From: Palsa-504 sp963847965
GTDB lineage: Bacteria > Actinomycetota > Actinomycetes > Streptosporangiales > Streptosporangiaceae
Direction of reading: 5' to 3'
NCBI GenBank assembly: GCA_963847965.1
Contig: CAWKCG010000044.1
Location: forward strand, 62,001 to 126,000
DNA length: 64,000 nucleotides
This document shows positions 7,945 to 17,002 of the stretch, one piece after another (the first letter of the stretch is position 1; each line of letters opens with the position of its first letter). The notes under the pieces were generated by a model that made no database searches, was not told the origin of the DNA, and worked only from the letters and a program-made list of their open reading frames with translations. A program made the position numbers and the translations under genes.

Positions 7945-9609
7945 ACGCCCCACTCCGAGCGCAGCGCGCCGCAGATCTCGCCGAGGGTGGCCTCGGCGCG
8001 GGCCGCGTCCACCATGGGCGGGACCAGGTTCGCGTCGGTGCGGGCGGCCGCGACCAGCGCGGCCAGCGCCTCGTCGACCGCGTGCTGGTCACGCTGCGCA
8101 CGCCGGCCGACGAGCCCGCGCACCTGCTCGCGCTCGACCTCCGGGCTGATCCGCAGGATCTCCAGGGGTTCGGCGACCGTGCCGGTCTGGGTGTTCACGC
8201 CGACGATCTTCTTCTCGCCCTTCTCCAGCTTCTGCTGGTAGGCGAAGGAGGCCTCGGCGATCTCGCCGACGAACCAGCCGTTCTCGATGCCCTGCAGGAT
8301 CCCGCCGGTCATGGAGCCGTCCGTGCTCATCGCGCGGATCTGCGCGAAGATCGCCTCGGCTTCGGCGTCCAGCCGGTCGGTCAGCGCCTCGACGTACCAC
8401 GACCCGCCGAGCGGGTCGGACACGTTCACCACGCCGGTCTCTTCCATGATCACCTGCTGCGTGCGCAGCGCGGTCTCGGCCGCGGCCTCCCCCGGCAGCG
8501 CGAGCACCTCGTCCAGCGCGTTGGTGTGCAGCGAGTTGGTCCCGCCCAGGACGGCGGCCAGCGCCTCGACGGCGGTCCGGACGATGTTGTTGTCCGGCTG
8601 CTGCGCGGTCAGCGAGACGCCGGCGGTCTGGGTGTGGAAGCGCAGCCATTGCGCGCGCGGCGACTTGGCGCCGTAGACGTCGCGCAGCCACCTGGCCCAG
8701 ATCCGCCGGGCGGCGCGGAACTTGGCGATCTCCTCGAAGAAGTCGATGTGCGCGTCGAAGAAGAACGACAGGCCGGGCGCGAACTCATCGACGTCCAGGC
8801 CGCGGGACAGGCCCAGTTCCACGTAGCCGAACCCGTCGGCCAGGGTGAAGGCCAGTTCCTGGGCGGCGGTCGAGCCGGCTTCCCTGATGTGGTAGCCGGA
8901 CACCGACAGCGGCTTGTACCGGGGGATGTGCCGGCCGCAGTACTCCATCAGGTCGCCGATGAGGCGCAGGTGCGGGCGCGGCGGGAACAGCCATTCCTTC
9001 TGCGCGATGTACTCCTTGAAGATGTCGGTCTGCAGGGTCCCGTCCAGCTTGGACAGGTCCGCGCCCTGGCGTTCGGCGGCGACCAGGTACATGCAGAAGA
9101 CCGGCACGGCGGGACCGCTGATCGTCATCGAGGTGGTGACGTCGGCCAGCGGGATGCCGTCGAACAGCACATCCATGTCGGCCGCCGAGTCGACCGCCAC
9201 GCCGCAGTGCCCCACCTCGCCCAGCGAGCGCGGGTCGTCGGAGTCCCGGCCCATCAGCGTGGGCATGTCGAAGGCCACGGAAAGGCCCGCGCCGCCGGCC
9301 CGCAGCAGCATCTTGTACCGCTCGTTGGTCTGGCGCGCGTTGCCGAACCCGGAGAACTGGCGGATCGTCCACGGCTTGCCGCGGTAGCCGGTGGTGTGGA
9401 TGCCGCGGGTGAACGGGAACTCCCCCGGCCAGCCGATCCGCGCGAAATCGGGCACCACCGCGCCGGGCGGCGGCCCGTAGAACCGGGTCGACCTCGAGCC
9501 CGGACAGCGTGGTGAAGTCCGCCTCGCGCGTGCCTGCCTCGTCGAAGCGGCGCTGCCAGCGCGGCCGGCCCTCGTCTGATCCGGCCTGAGCGTCGGCTTG
9601 AGCGCCCAT
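7920..9609 (-). pseudogene. methylmalonyl-CoA mutase family, large subunit, frameshifted near the N-terminus
   Basis: From ATG 9609 the first 45 codons (MGAQADAQ... ending TLSGLEVDPV) are in one frame. The rest (YGPPPGAVVPDF onward, about 520 codons) is one base out. The joint is CCGGTTCTACGG at about 9484. The body is a typical (beta/alpha)8 acyl-CoA mutase: GIHTTGYRGKPWTIRQFSGF, AFDMPTLMGRDSDDP, SVSGYHIREAGSTAAQELAF, QQPDNNIVRTAVEALAAVLGG, SLHTNALDEVLALPGE. It lacks the B12-binding domain, which such enzymes carry on a separate small subunit not seen here. Substrate (methylmalonyl, isobutyryl or hydroxyisobutyryl) cannot be assigned. With the one-base insertion removed, the protein would be about 563 residues and intact. 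MeaB, thiolase and epimerase lie 3-5 kb away. Confidence 0.88.
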
Positions 9610-10093
9610 GACGCTGCCTTCCCGTCAGTGGTGCAAGCAAAATAGTAGGACGTCCTAGTATCTGGGTACAGTCTACCCGGCCGTCGCAGCGGCGCGGCCG
9701 GGACATGGGGACCGGCCCGGGCCGCGGGGCGGGCCCAGGGGGAATGGAGGGTCCGGCGCGGGCCGAGGGGCGGGCCCAGGGGAAGCACCACCGTTCGTTC
9801 GGCAAAAAAGAGAATTTTCTGTGCAACCGATGCGGGAGCTCCATCGTCTGTAAAGAGCGCGAGGCAGCGGATCGGCCTTCGCGCGCAGCGGTGGCCCGGA
9901 CGTCGCGGGGGCACGCCCGGGCCGGAACCGGAGAATGCTACGGATAACGGGAATGTGGTAAATCTTGGCGTACCGCACGGGCGTTCTTGAGCCCCCGACC
10001 GGCCCCGATCTGGTGATCCTGCCGGACGGGGGCGCGGGGCGTGCGGTCACGCTGTTCCCGCAGCCTGCCGGGAACATCATCGAGGGAGAACCG
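9610..10093. other. intergenic region between mutase and sigma-factor genes
   Basis: Divergent intergenic DNA with the operator-like palindrome at its left end and a G-rich stretch at 9700-9785. An in-frame TTG at 9965 would extend the sigma-factor gene by 43 codons, but those residues do not resemble a sigma factor. Nothing else is recognised. Confidence 0.4.
9646..9657. promoter_or_regulatory. 12-bp perfect palindrome upstream of the acyl-CoA mutase
   Basis: TAGGACGTCCTA, perfectly self-complementary, 37 bp upstream of the mutase ATG and probably within its promoter. It is a plausible operator for a dimeric regulator; none of the window's regulators can be tied to it from sequence alone. 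Confidence 0.5.
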
Positions 10094-10588
10094 GTGGGCA
10101 CCGCTGGCGATGTCGACGCCGACGCTGCCGAGGAGCTGTTCAAGGGCGTCTACCCGCGGCTCGCCGGCTGGGTTCGGCGCCTGGTCGACGACGACGAGAC
10201 CGCGCACGAGATCGCGTCCGAGGCGTTCGTCCGGCTGCTGTCCCGGTGGACCTCGGTGGACAGCCCGCAGAGCTACCTGTACATGATCGCGACGAACCTG
10301 GTCCGCGACCACTGGCGCAAGACGGAAAGGGAACGGCGGGCCATGCGCAGCGTCACGGCGGGCGCGGCGCCGGACCCGGTGGCCTACCCGGTGCAGGACG
10401 TGGACGTGCGCAACCTCATCGCCTCGCTGCCGCCGCGGCTGCGCGACCCGTTCCTGCTGCACTATTACGCCGGGTTCGGGATCAGGGAGGTCGCGACGCT
10501 GCTGCGCAGGCCCGAGGGCACCATCAAGGCCGACCTGTTCGCGGCCCGGGCCAGGCTGAAGATCGCGCTGGGGGAACGCGATGGGTGA
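10094..10588 (+). CDS. ECF-type RNA polymerase sigma factor
   Basis: 164 residues from a GTG preceded by GAGGGAGAA. Region 2 is ELFKGVYPRLAGWVRRLVDD followed by EIASEAFVRLLSRW and the helix YLYMIATNLVRDHWRKTER. Region 4 is SLPPRLRDPFLLHYYAGFGI followed by the helix-turn-helix EVATLLRRPEGTIKADL. It overlaps the next gene by 8 bp, and that gene has the position and membrane layout of a cognate anti-sigma or regulated membrane partner. The start could be earlier (TTG at 9965). Confidence 0.87.
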   Translation: MGTAGDVDADAAEELFKGVYPRLAGWVRRLVDDDETAHEIASEAFVRLLSRWTSVDSPQSYLYMIATNLVRDHWRKTERERRAMRSVTAGAAPDPVAYPVQDVDVRNLIASLPPRLRDPFLLHYYAGFGIREVATLLRRPEGTIKADLFAARARLKIALGERDG

Positions 10589-11969
10589 CCGGCACGACGG
10601 CGTCGAGGACTGGCTGACCGGGCGGGTCGAACCGCTGTACCCGCCGCCGGGCACCTTCGACCTGATCAGGCGGCGCGCACGCCGCCGCAAGTACCGCAAG
10701 CTGGCCGTCGCCGCGGGCGCGGCGGCGGTGGTCGTGGCCGCGGCGGTGACCGTCCCGCAGGTGGTCAACCTGACCGTGCTGAACCCCCCGAACACCGGCC
10801 TGGCCGCGGGGCATCAGTCCCCGGTCACGCCGCGGACCGGCGGCGGCCTCGCCGAGTCATCGGGGGCGTCGCACCCCAGCTTTCCGAGCCCGGTCCCGTC
10901 GGCGAGCGCGGCGCCCGTGCCGCCGCACTTCCAGCCGACCTCGGTCACCTTCGTCGGCACCGCTACCGGCTGGGTCATCGGCCAGGCCGGGACGCCCGGG
11001 CACTGCGCCACGGCGTTCTGCACCTCGCTGGCGCGCACCGATGACGCAGGGAACACCTGGACCGGGGTGCCCGCGCCGTTCACCGGGGCGCCCGACGGCG
11101 CCACCGGGGTGAGCCAGGTCCGGTTCCTCAACCTGGACGACGGGTGGGCGTACGGGCCGCAGCTGTGGGCGACCCACGACGGCGGGCAGACCTGGACCCA
11201 GATCGACACCCACGGGCTGCGGGTCACGGACCTGGAGACCGTGGGCGACCGGGTGTTCGCGGTCTTCGCGACCTGCACGGGCGGCGGGGCGGCGTTCGCC
11301 GCCGGGTGCACGGGCTTCACGCTGTACTCCTCACCCACCTCGACCGACGACTGGGCCCCGCTGGGCGCCGCGACCTCCGGGCTGACCGCCGGCGCGCAGG
11401 GCGCCGCCGCATCCCTCTCGCTCACCGAGACCCGCGGGTACCTGCTGGCCCCGGACGGATCGCTGTACTCCGGTCCGGTGGACGGCGCGACCTGGCACCT
11501 GGTGGCGCGCATCCCGGCCGCGTGCGACGTCGGGCGGGCGCAGCGGGACGGCCAGCCCTCGGGCGCGCTGCTCGGCGCGGAGCCCGGCGAGAGCCTGATC
11601 CTGGCCTGCGCACTGGGCCCGGTTTCCGGCGCGCTGGAAAAGAAGCTGATCTACGCCTCCGACGACGGCGGGGCCAGCTGGCGGATAATCGCCGCCGCGC
11701 CCGCCGGGGGGGTGGCCACCTCGGTGGCCGCGAGCCCGGCCGAGACCGTGATACTCGCCACCGACGAGGGCATCGACGTGCTGCCCGCGGGCGGCACCGC
11801 CTGGAAGCAGCTCACGCTGGCGGGGGCGCCGACCGGCGGGTTCTCGTACGTGGGGATGACCACCGACACGCAGGGGATCGCGCTACCCGCCGACGCGCAG
11901 GACGGCACCGTGTGGTTCACCTTCGACGGCGGGCAGACGTGGGCGCCGTCGACGGTGAGCGGGGCGTAG
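10581..11969 (+). CDS. membrane protein with exported BNR/beta-propeller domain, partner of the sigma factor
   Basis: 462 residues. The cytoplasmic N-terminus (1-38, DGVEDWLTGRVEPLYPPPGT) resembles the short sigma-associated tail of such pairs. One transmembrane helix lies at about 39-65 (LAVAAGAAAVVVAAAVTV), then a Pro/Ser linker and a beta-propeller. Asp-box-like BNR motifs recur (TDDAGNTWTG, THDGGQTWTQ, ASDDGGASWR, TFDGGQTWAP). Such proteins sit in the envelope; ligand and enzymatic activity are unknown. The 8-bp overlap with the sigma gene suggests co-translation. It could act as anti-sigma factor, but no zinc-binding anti-sigma motif is visible. Confidence 0.8.
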   Translation: MGDRHDGVEDWLTGRVEPLYPPPGTFDLIRRRARRRKYRKLAVAAGAAAVVVAAAVTVPQVVNLTVLNPPNTGLAAGHQSPVTPRTGGGLAESSGASHPSFPSPVPSASAAPVPPHFQPTSVTFVGTATGWVIGQAGTPGHCATAFCTSLARTDDAGNTWTGVPAPFTGAPDGATGVSQVRFLNLDDGWAYGPQLWATHDGGQTWTQIDTHGLRVTDLETVGDRVFAVFATCTGGGAAFAAGCTGFTLYSSPTSTDDWAPLGAATSGLTAGAQGAAASLSLTETRGYLLAPDGSLYSGPVDGATWHLVARIPAACDVGRAQRDGQPSGALLGAEPGESLILACALGPVSGALEKKLIYASDDGGASWRIIAAAPAGGVATSVAASPAETVILATDEGIDVLPAGGTAWKQLTLAGAPTGGFSYVGMTTDTQGIALPADAQDGTVWFTFDGGQTWAPSTVSGA

Positions 11970-11988
11970 GCCCCCGAGGTGTCCGGGT

Positions 11989-12011
11989 CCTAGGAGAGCA
12001 GGGCTCCTAGG
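11989..12011. terminator. hairpin between convergent genes
   Basis: CCTAGGAG (11989-11996) pairs with CTCCTAGG (12004-12011) across a 7-base loop. A second hairpin, GGGCTCC/GGAGCCC (12024-12039), follows inside the end of the MarR gene. The placement between convergent ends suits a bidirectional terminator, although no U-tract is present. Confidence 0.5.
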
Positions 12012-12019
12012 GTCCGGGC

Positions 12020-12610
12020 TCATGGGCTCCCAGGAGCCCGGGGGGAGCCGCGGAGTCCTGGGTGGGCGGGGGGGCCCAGGGCTCGCGCGGCGTCGCCGGC
12101 GTCCTCGGGGATGAAGTCGCCCGCGGTCAGCCGCAGGCCGCGGAGCAGGTCGAAGATCTCCTTCAGCTGGCCGGGCCCGTACCCGCCGAGCCCGAACTCC
12201 GCCGCCATCAGGTCCCTGGTCGCGCGCTCCACCACCGCGCGGCCCTGCTCGGTGATCTCGGCCAGCCGGCCCCGGCCGTCGGCGGGATTCGGGCGGCGGA
12301 TCACCATGGCCTGCCGCTCCAGGCGGCTGATGGTGTTGGTGACGCTGGTGGGGTGGACCATCAGGCGCTCGCCGATCACGCGCAGCGGCAGCGCGCCGCG
12401 CCGGCTGAACGTGAGCAGCACCAGCGCCTCGTACCGCGCGAAGGTCAGCCCGTACGGGCGGAGCAGCGCGTCGAGCTCGCCGAGCAGGATCTGCTGGGCG
12501 CGCATGATGGAGGTGACGGCGGCCATGGACGGCGAGGGGCCGAACCTGACCTCCCAGATGCGTGCCGCCCGGTCGATGGGATCAAACGGCAGCTCAAGCG
12601 GCTTACCCAC
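12020..12610 (-). CDS. MarR-family transcriptional regulator
   Basis: 196 residues. The winged helix-turn-helix spans about residues 40-125: YEALVLLTFSRRGALPLRVI, then HPTSVTNTISRLERQAMVIR and the wing PADGRGRLAEITEQGRAVV. The helices on both sides form the dimer. It lies 22 bp downstream of meaB on the same strand, so it may be co-transcribed with the meaB/thiolase pair and respond to an acyl-CoA or organic acid; that is inference. The tail is Pro/Gly-rich. Confidence 0.9.
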   Translation of the reverse strand: MGKPLELPFDPIDRAARIWEVRFGPSPSMAAVTSIMRAQQILLGELDALLRPYGLTFARYEALVLLTFSRRGALPLRVIGERLMVHPTSVTNTISRLERQAMVIRRPNPADGRGRLAEITEQGRAVVERATRDLMAAEFGLGGYGPGQLKEIFDLLRGLRLTAGDFIPEDAGDAARALGPPAHPGLRGSPRAPGSP

Positions 12611-12632
12611 GAGTACAACCGTAACGGCTAGG

Positions 12633-13586
12633 TCAGGCGTTACGCCTGGCGAGCAGTTCTTCGGCGGCCGTGAAAGGGTCCAGGGTGCCTTCGGCGACCC
12701 GGGCGGCGAGCTCGTCGACGCCGTCCGCGGCCACCGAGGCGCGAAGCGAGGCGAAGGCCAGCGCGGTGATCTCCTCCCGCGCCCGCTCGCGCCGGCGGCG
12801 CTCGAGCTCCCCGCTCGAGCGCAGCCAGGCCCAGTGCGCGTCCAGGTCGTTCTCCAGCTCGGCGATCCCAGGGTCGCGCAGCCCGGCGGTCGCGACGGTG
12901 GTGATGATCGGCGGCTTCCAGCCGCCCGGCTCGTGGTGCCCGAGCGCGAGCATGTTGCGCAGGTCGCGGACCACCTGATGGGAGTCCGGCTTGTCCGCCT
13001 TGTTGACCACGAACAGGTCGGCCACCTCGAGGATGCCGGCCTTGGCCGCCTGGATCGCGTCGCCGAGGCCCGGCGCGAGCAGCACGACCACCGAGTCGGC
13101 GAGCGAGGCGACCGCGACCTCGGCCTGGCCCACGCCGACCGTCTCGACCAGGATCAGCTCGAACCCGGCCGCGTCCAGGACCCGGATGGCCTGCGGCGTC
13201 GACGCCGCCAGGCCTCCGGGGTGGCCGCGGGTGGCCATCGACCTGATGAACACCTGGTCGTCGACGGCGTGCTCCTGCATCCGCACCCGGTCGCCGAGCA
13301 GCGCGCCGCCGGTGAACGGCGACGTCGGGTCGACCGCGAGCACCGCGACGCGCCGGCTCGCGGCGCGGAAGGCCCCCACGAGCGCGCCGACCGTGGTGGA
13401 CTTGCCTACCCCGGGCGCCCCGGTCAGGCCGATGACGCGGGCCCCGCCGGTGCGCGGGAGAAGGTCTTTTATGACCGAACGAACGTGCGGTGACCCGTCC
13501 TCGACGAGTGACAGGAGCCGGGCGAGGGCGCGCGCGTCCCCGGTGAGGGCCCGGTCAAGCTCGGCTACCGTGTCGACGCCGGCCAC
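12633..13586 (-). CDS. meaB: methylmalonyl-CoA mutase-associated GTPase MeaB
   Basis: 317 residues, normal family length. G1/Walker A is GLTGAPGVGKSTTVGAL, with G3-like DPTSPFTGGALLGDR and ETVGVGQAE, and G4 base-recognition VNKADKPDS. MeaB (ArgK-type P-loop GTPase) loads and protects adenosylcobalamin in methylmalonyl-CoA mutase. The start is close to the thiolase stop (3 bp), indicating an operon thiolase-meaB-marR. The acyl-CoA mutase itself lies 3 kb away on the same strand. Confidence 0.95.
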   Translation of the reverse strand: MAGVDTVAELDRALTGDARALARLLSLVEDGSPHVRSVIKDLLPRTGGARVIGLTGAPGVGKSTTVGALVGAFRAASRRVAVLAVDPTSPFTGGALLGDRVRMQEHAVDDQVFIRSMATRGHPGGLAASTPQAIRVLDAAGFELILVETVGVGQAEVAVASLADSVVVLLAPGLGDAIQAAKAGILEVADLFVVNKADKPDSHQVVRDLRNMLALGHHEPGGWKPPIITTVATAGLRDPGIAELENDLDAHWAWLRSSGELERRRRERAREEITALAFASLRASVAADGVDELAARVAEGTLDPFTAAEELLARRNA

Positions 13587-13589
13587 CGT

Positions 13590-14789
13590 CTAGTCGCGGC
13601 CGCGGACGCGGAGCAGCAGCGCCTCGCCCTGGCCGCCGCCGCCGCACAGGCCCGCGGCGCCGAGCCCGCCGCCGCGCCGGCCCAGCTCGTAGCACACGTG
13701 CAGGGCGATCCTGGCGCCGGAGGCGCCGAGCGGGTGGCCGATCGCGATCGCGCCGCCGTTGACGTTCACCACGTCGGGGCCGACGCCCAGGTCGCGCATG
13801 GACTGGATGGCCACGCTCGCGAACGCCTCGTTGATCTCGATCAGGTCCAGGTCGGCGGCGGTCAGCCCGGCCTTGCCCAGGGCCTGCTTGATGGCGTGGG
13901 ACGGCTGGGAGGCCAGCGAGTTGTCCGGACCCGCGACGTTGCCGTGCGCGCCGATCTCGGCCAGGATGGTGACCCCGGCGCGCTCGGCGGCCTCGGCCGA
14001 CATGACCACGACGGCGGCGGCGCCGTCGGAGATCTGCGACGAGTTGCCTGCGGTGATCGTGCCGTCCCTGGCGAACGCCGGCCTGAGCTTGGCCAGCGCC
14101 TCGGCGGTGGTGCCCGCGCGGATGCCCTCGTCCTCGGTCACCGTCAGCTCCTCGCCGCCGCGTTGCGGGACGGGGACGGGGACGATCTCGCCGGCGAGCA
14201 GCCCGTTCTTGGTCGCCTCCGCCGCGCGCTGGTGCGAGAGCGCGGCGAACTCGTCCTGCTCGGCGCGGCTGATGCCGAGCTTGCGCCCGCTGTTCTCGGT
14301 CGACTCGCCCATGGACAGGTGGTCGAACGCGTCGGTCAGGCCATCGAAGGCCATCGAGTCGATGACCTCGAAGGCGCCGTACTTGTAGCCCGCCCGGGAG
14401 TTCGGCAGCAGGTGTGGCGCGCGCGTCATGGACTCCATGCCGCCGGCCACGATCACGTCGTGCTCGCCGAGCCTGATCAGCTGCGCGGCCAGCGCGATGG
14501 CGTCGAGGCCCGACAGGCACACCTTGTTGACCGTCAGCGCGGGGACCGCCATCGGGATGCCGGCCGCGACGGCGGCCTGCCTGGCGGTGATCTGGCCCGC
14601 GCCGGCCTGCAGCACGTGGCCCATGATCACGTACTGAACCTGGTCCGGGCTCACGCCGGCCCGGTCAAGGGCCGCGGCGATCGCGATGCCGCCGAGTTCG
14701 GTGGCCGGCTTGCTGGCGAGGGACCCGAGCAGGCGGCCCACGGGGGTCCTCGCGCCGCCCACGATGACCGGCTGACGTGGTTCACTCAT
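13590..14789 (-). CDS. acetyl-CoA C-acyltransferase (thiolase)
   Basis: 399 residues from MSEPRQPVIVGGARTPVGRL. The acylated Cys is in NKVCLSGLDAIALA. The late signature is NVNGGAIAIGHPLGASGARI, with the His of GHP. The C-terminal GLCGGGGQGEALLLRV carries the second Cys. It is a biosynthetic or degradative thiolase condensing or cleaving acyl-CoA; sequence alone does not fix direction. It heads the meaB operon and is divergent from methylmalonyl-CoA epimerase with 37 bp between starts, so both could share control. Confidence 0.93.
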   Translation of the reverse strand: MSEPRQPVIVGGARTPVGRLLGSLASKPATELGGIAIAAALDRAGVSPDQVQYVIMGHVLQAGAGQITARQAAVAAGIPMAVPALTVNKVCLSGLDAIALAAQLIRLGEHDVIVAGGMESMTRAPHLLPNSRAGYKYGAFEVIDSMAFDGLTDAFDHLSMGESTENSGRKLGISRAEQDEFAALSHQRAAEATKNGLLAGEIVPVPVPQRGGEELTVTEDEGIRAGTTAEALAKLRPAFARDGTITAGNSSQISDGAAAVVVMSAEAAERAGVTILAEIGAHGNVAGPDNSLASQPSHAIKQALGKAGLTAADLDLIEINEAFASVAIQSMRDLGVGPDVVNVNGGAIAIGHPLGASGARIALHVCYELGRRGGGLGAAGLCGGGGQGEALLLRVRGRD

Positions 14790-14826
14790 GTCTGCAACGA
14801 TACCCAGCCGGTTGCCCCGAGGAGAT

Positions 14827-15324
14827 ATGGTGCCACCCCTGTTGACCCGCATCGATCACGTCGGGATCGCCTGCCGCGACCTGGAGGCGACCGTCGGGCT
14901 GTACGTGGCGACGTTCGGCCTTGAGGTGGTGAGCCTGGAGGTGAACGCCGAGCAGGGGGTCCGCGAGGCCATGCTCCGGGTCGGCGAGGGCGCGGCGGGC
15001 TTGGCTGGCGGCCCGGGCGGCGCGGGGGCTGCGGGCGCCGCGGGCTCGGCGGCGGCGCACCCTGGTTACGTGCAGCTGCTCGAGCCGCTCGCGGCCGACA
15101 CCCCGGTGGGCAGGTTCCTCGATCGGCGTGGGGAGGGCCTCCACCACGTCGGGTACGGCGTCAGCGACGTCCGGCGGGCCCTGGAGGAGATCGGCCGTAC
15201 CGGCATCCGCCTTATTGATTCTCGGCCGCGGCACGGGTCGATGGGCGCGTCCATCGCCTTCTTGCACCCCGCCGACCTGTCCGGCGTGCTCACCGAACTG
15301 GTCCAGGCGGCCGGCCCAGCGTGA
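14827..15324 (+). CDS. mce: methylmalonyl-CoA epimerase
   Basis: 165 residues of the glyoxalase/VOC fold. It starts TRIDHVGIACRDLEATVGLY, with the metal His in IDHVGIA, followed by FGLEVVSLEVNAEQGVREAM. The second half begins GEGLHHVGYGVSDVRRALEE (metal His) and ends with a RPRHGSMGASIAFLHP block. It interconverts (R)- and (S)-methylmalonyl-CoA between propionyl-CoA carboxylase and mutase. An Ala/Gly-rich insertion at about residues 58-75 is unusual. Start chosen at ATG 14827 after GAGGAG; an upstream in-frame ATG (14788) would overlap the divergent thiolase gene. Confidence 0.92.
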   Translation: MVPPLLTRIDHVGIACRDLEATVGLYVATFGLEVVSLEVNAEQGVREAMLRVGEGAAGLAGGPGGAGAAGAAGSAAAHPGYVQLLEPLAADTPVGRFLDRRGEGLHHVGYGVSDVRRALEEIGRTGIRLIDSRPRHGSMGASIAFLHPADLSGVLTELVQAAGPA

Positions 15325-15532
15325 GCGCCCGGCCCTCCCGCGAATCACCAGCAGGACCGCCCATCTGGGTGATAAGGGGATTTAGCGGTGCCGATGGGAT
15401 AGAGAACTCCGAAGGCACCGCCAAAGCACCCGAGTAAGAGTAGTCTGCCTGTCACTGGGCGGGAGTCGTCTCCGCACGCTCGACACCCGCCGTAACCCCC
15501 GTCGATTTCACGTCTAGCCAGGATTAGGCCAC

Positions 15533-16945
15533 ATGCAATCGGACATTGACGCCCAGCTGACCAACTTCTTCGAAGAAGCCCCACCGCGCGAGTTCGCGAC
15601 TGTCATGCGCGGCTACGACCGTCACCAGGTCGATGAGCACATCAGGAACATCGAAGCCGAGGTGCGCCAGCACCGCGAGCAGACCGGGACCTTGAAGCGG
15701 GAGCTGTCCGAGGCGCACCGCCAGATCCAGGAGCAGGAGCGCCCGACGTACTCGGGCCTCGGCGCCAGGATCGAGCAGCTGCTGCGGCTCGCCGAGGAGC
15801 AGGCCACCGAGCTGGTCCAGGCGGCTCGTTCTGAGGCGAACGAGATCAAGGCCGCGGCCAAGGTCGACGCGGCCGAGCTGCGGGCCGGCGCGGAGAACGA
15901 GGCGGCCGAGCTGCGCGCGAACGCCAAGCGGGAGACCGACGACCAGCGCGGGGCGGCCGAGCGGGAGGCCGACTCGATCAGGACCACCGCGCGGCGCGAG
16001 GCTGATGAGCTGACCTCGACCACCGAGCGCGAGGCCGCCAAGCTGCGGGCCACCGCGGACCACGAGGTGGCGGAGAAGCGGGCCGCTGCCGAGCGCGATA
16101 TCGCGAAGCTGCGGACCAGCACCGAGCGCGAGGTGGCCCAGCTCAAGGCGACGGCCAAGCGCGAGCGGGACGAGATCCTCACCACCTCCAAGCGGCAGGC
16201 CGACGAGATGCGCAGCCAGGCGCAGCGGATCCTGGAGGAGAGCGAGGCCCAGCGGGCCCAGTCCGAGGCCGAGTTCGAGATCCAGCTCGCGGCGCGCCGG
16301 GAAGAGGCCGAGCGGCAGGAGGCCGAGCGGCTGGCCGCCGCGCAGTCCGCCACGCAGAAGCTGGTGTCCGAGGCCGAGCAGCGGGCCTCGACCGCGGAGC
16401 AGCGCGCGACGAAGGCCAGCGCGCAGGCCGACCAGACCCGGCGGGACGCCGACCAGCACGCCCGGCAGCTGGTCAGCAACGCCAAGAAGAACGCCGACCA
16501 GATCGTCAGCCAGGCCAAGACGCAGGCCGAGCAGCTGCTAGCCGAGGTCAAGGCGGACGCCGAACGCCGGCGCGCCGCGGCCCAGCGCGAGGTCGACGAC
16601 CTCACCAGGCAGAAGGACAGCATCGCCACCCACCTGGCGCAGGTGCGCCAGCTGCTCGGCGGGCAGCTGCCGGGCGTAAGCGTGGAGCCGCCGCAGCCGA
16701 AGCCTGCCATCGTCGCCGACGCACCGCGGAACGGAGGCCCGGCCGCCGCGCCGGCCCCCCAGGCTCCGCCTGCGGCGCACCAGGCCACCCAGCCTGCCCC
16801 GATGGCCGCAGCGCAACCCACCCAGGTACAGGCGGCCCGCCCCGCGCCTGCCCCGGCCAACGGCGGTTCCGTTCCCGCCGCCCAGGCCAGCGCCAAGCAG
16901 GGCGCCAACGGCAAGGAGGACGACGAGGACTGGTGGACTGAGTAG
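15533..16945 (+). CDS. DivIVA-like polar-growth coiled-coil protein
   Basis: 470 residues. Residues 18-50 hold the DivIVA N-domain motif EFATVMRGYDRHQVDEHIR, which binds membrane and guides polar growth factors. From about 50 to 370 there is an almost continuous Ala/Glu/Arg-rich coiled coil with a recurring EADE/RREAD-type unit (AKREADE, EREAAKLRATA). The tail (380-460) is Pro/Ala/Gln-rich and ends in an acidic DDEDWWTE patch. This plan matches actinobacterial Scy/FilP/DivIVA relatives that organise hyphal tips or the cytoskeleton. It stands alone, with 208 bp of non-coding DNA upstream. Confidence 0.88.
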   Translation: MQSDIDAQLTNFFEEAPPREFATVMRGYDRHQVDEHIRNIEAEVRQHREQTGTLKRELSEAHRQIQEQERPTYSGLGARIEQLLRLAEEQATELVQAARSEANEIKAAAKVDAAELRAGAENEAAELRANAKRETDDQRGAAEREADSIRTTARREADELTSTTEREAAKLRATADHEVAEKRAAAERDIAKLRTSTEREVAQLKATAKRERDEILTTSKRQADEMRSQAQRILEESEAQRAQSEAEFEIQLAARREEAERQEAERLAAAQSATQKLVSEAEQRASTAEQRATKASAQADQTRRDADQHARQLVSNAKKNADQIVSQAKTQAEQLLAEVKADAERRRAAAQREVDDLTRQKDSIATHLAQVRQLLGGQLPGVSVEPPQPKPAIVADAPRNGGPAAAPAPQAPPAAHQATQPAPMAAAQPTQVQAARPAPAPANGGSVPAAQASAKQGANGKEDDEDWWTE

Positions 16946-17002
16946 CCAGTCCGCGGTCCGCGTAAGCAAGTCAGCAGTCAGGCGTTAGGCGCAGGCCGAC
17001 CC

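Noticed and set aside
15325..15532. Possible riboswitch before the DivIVA-like gene
   Set aside because: Several short stems can be drawn but no known aptamer core is visible.
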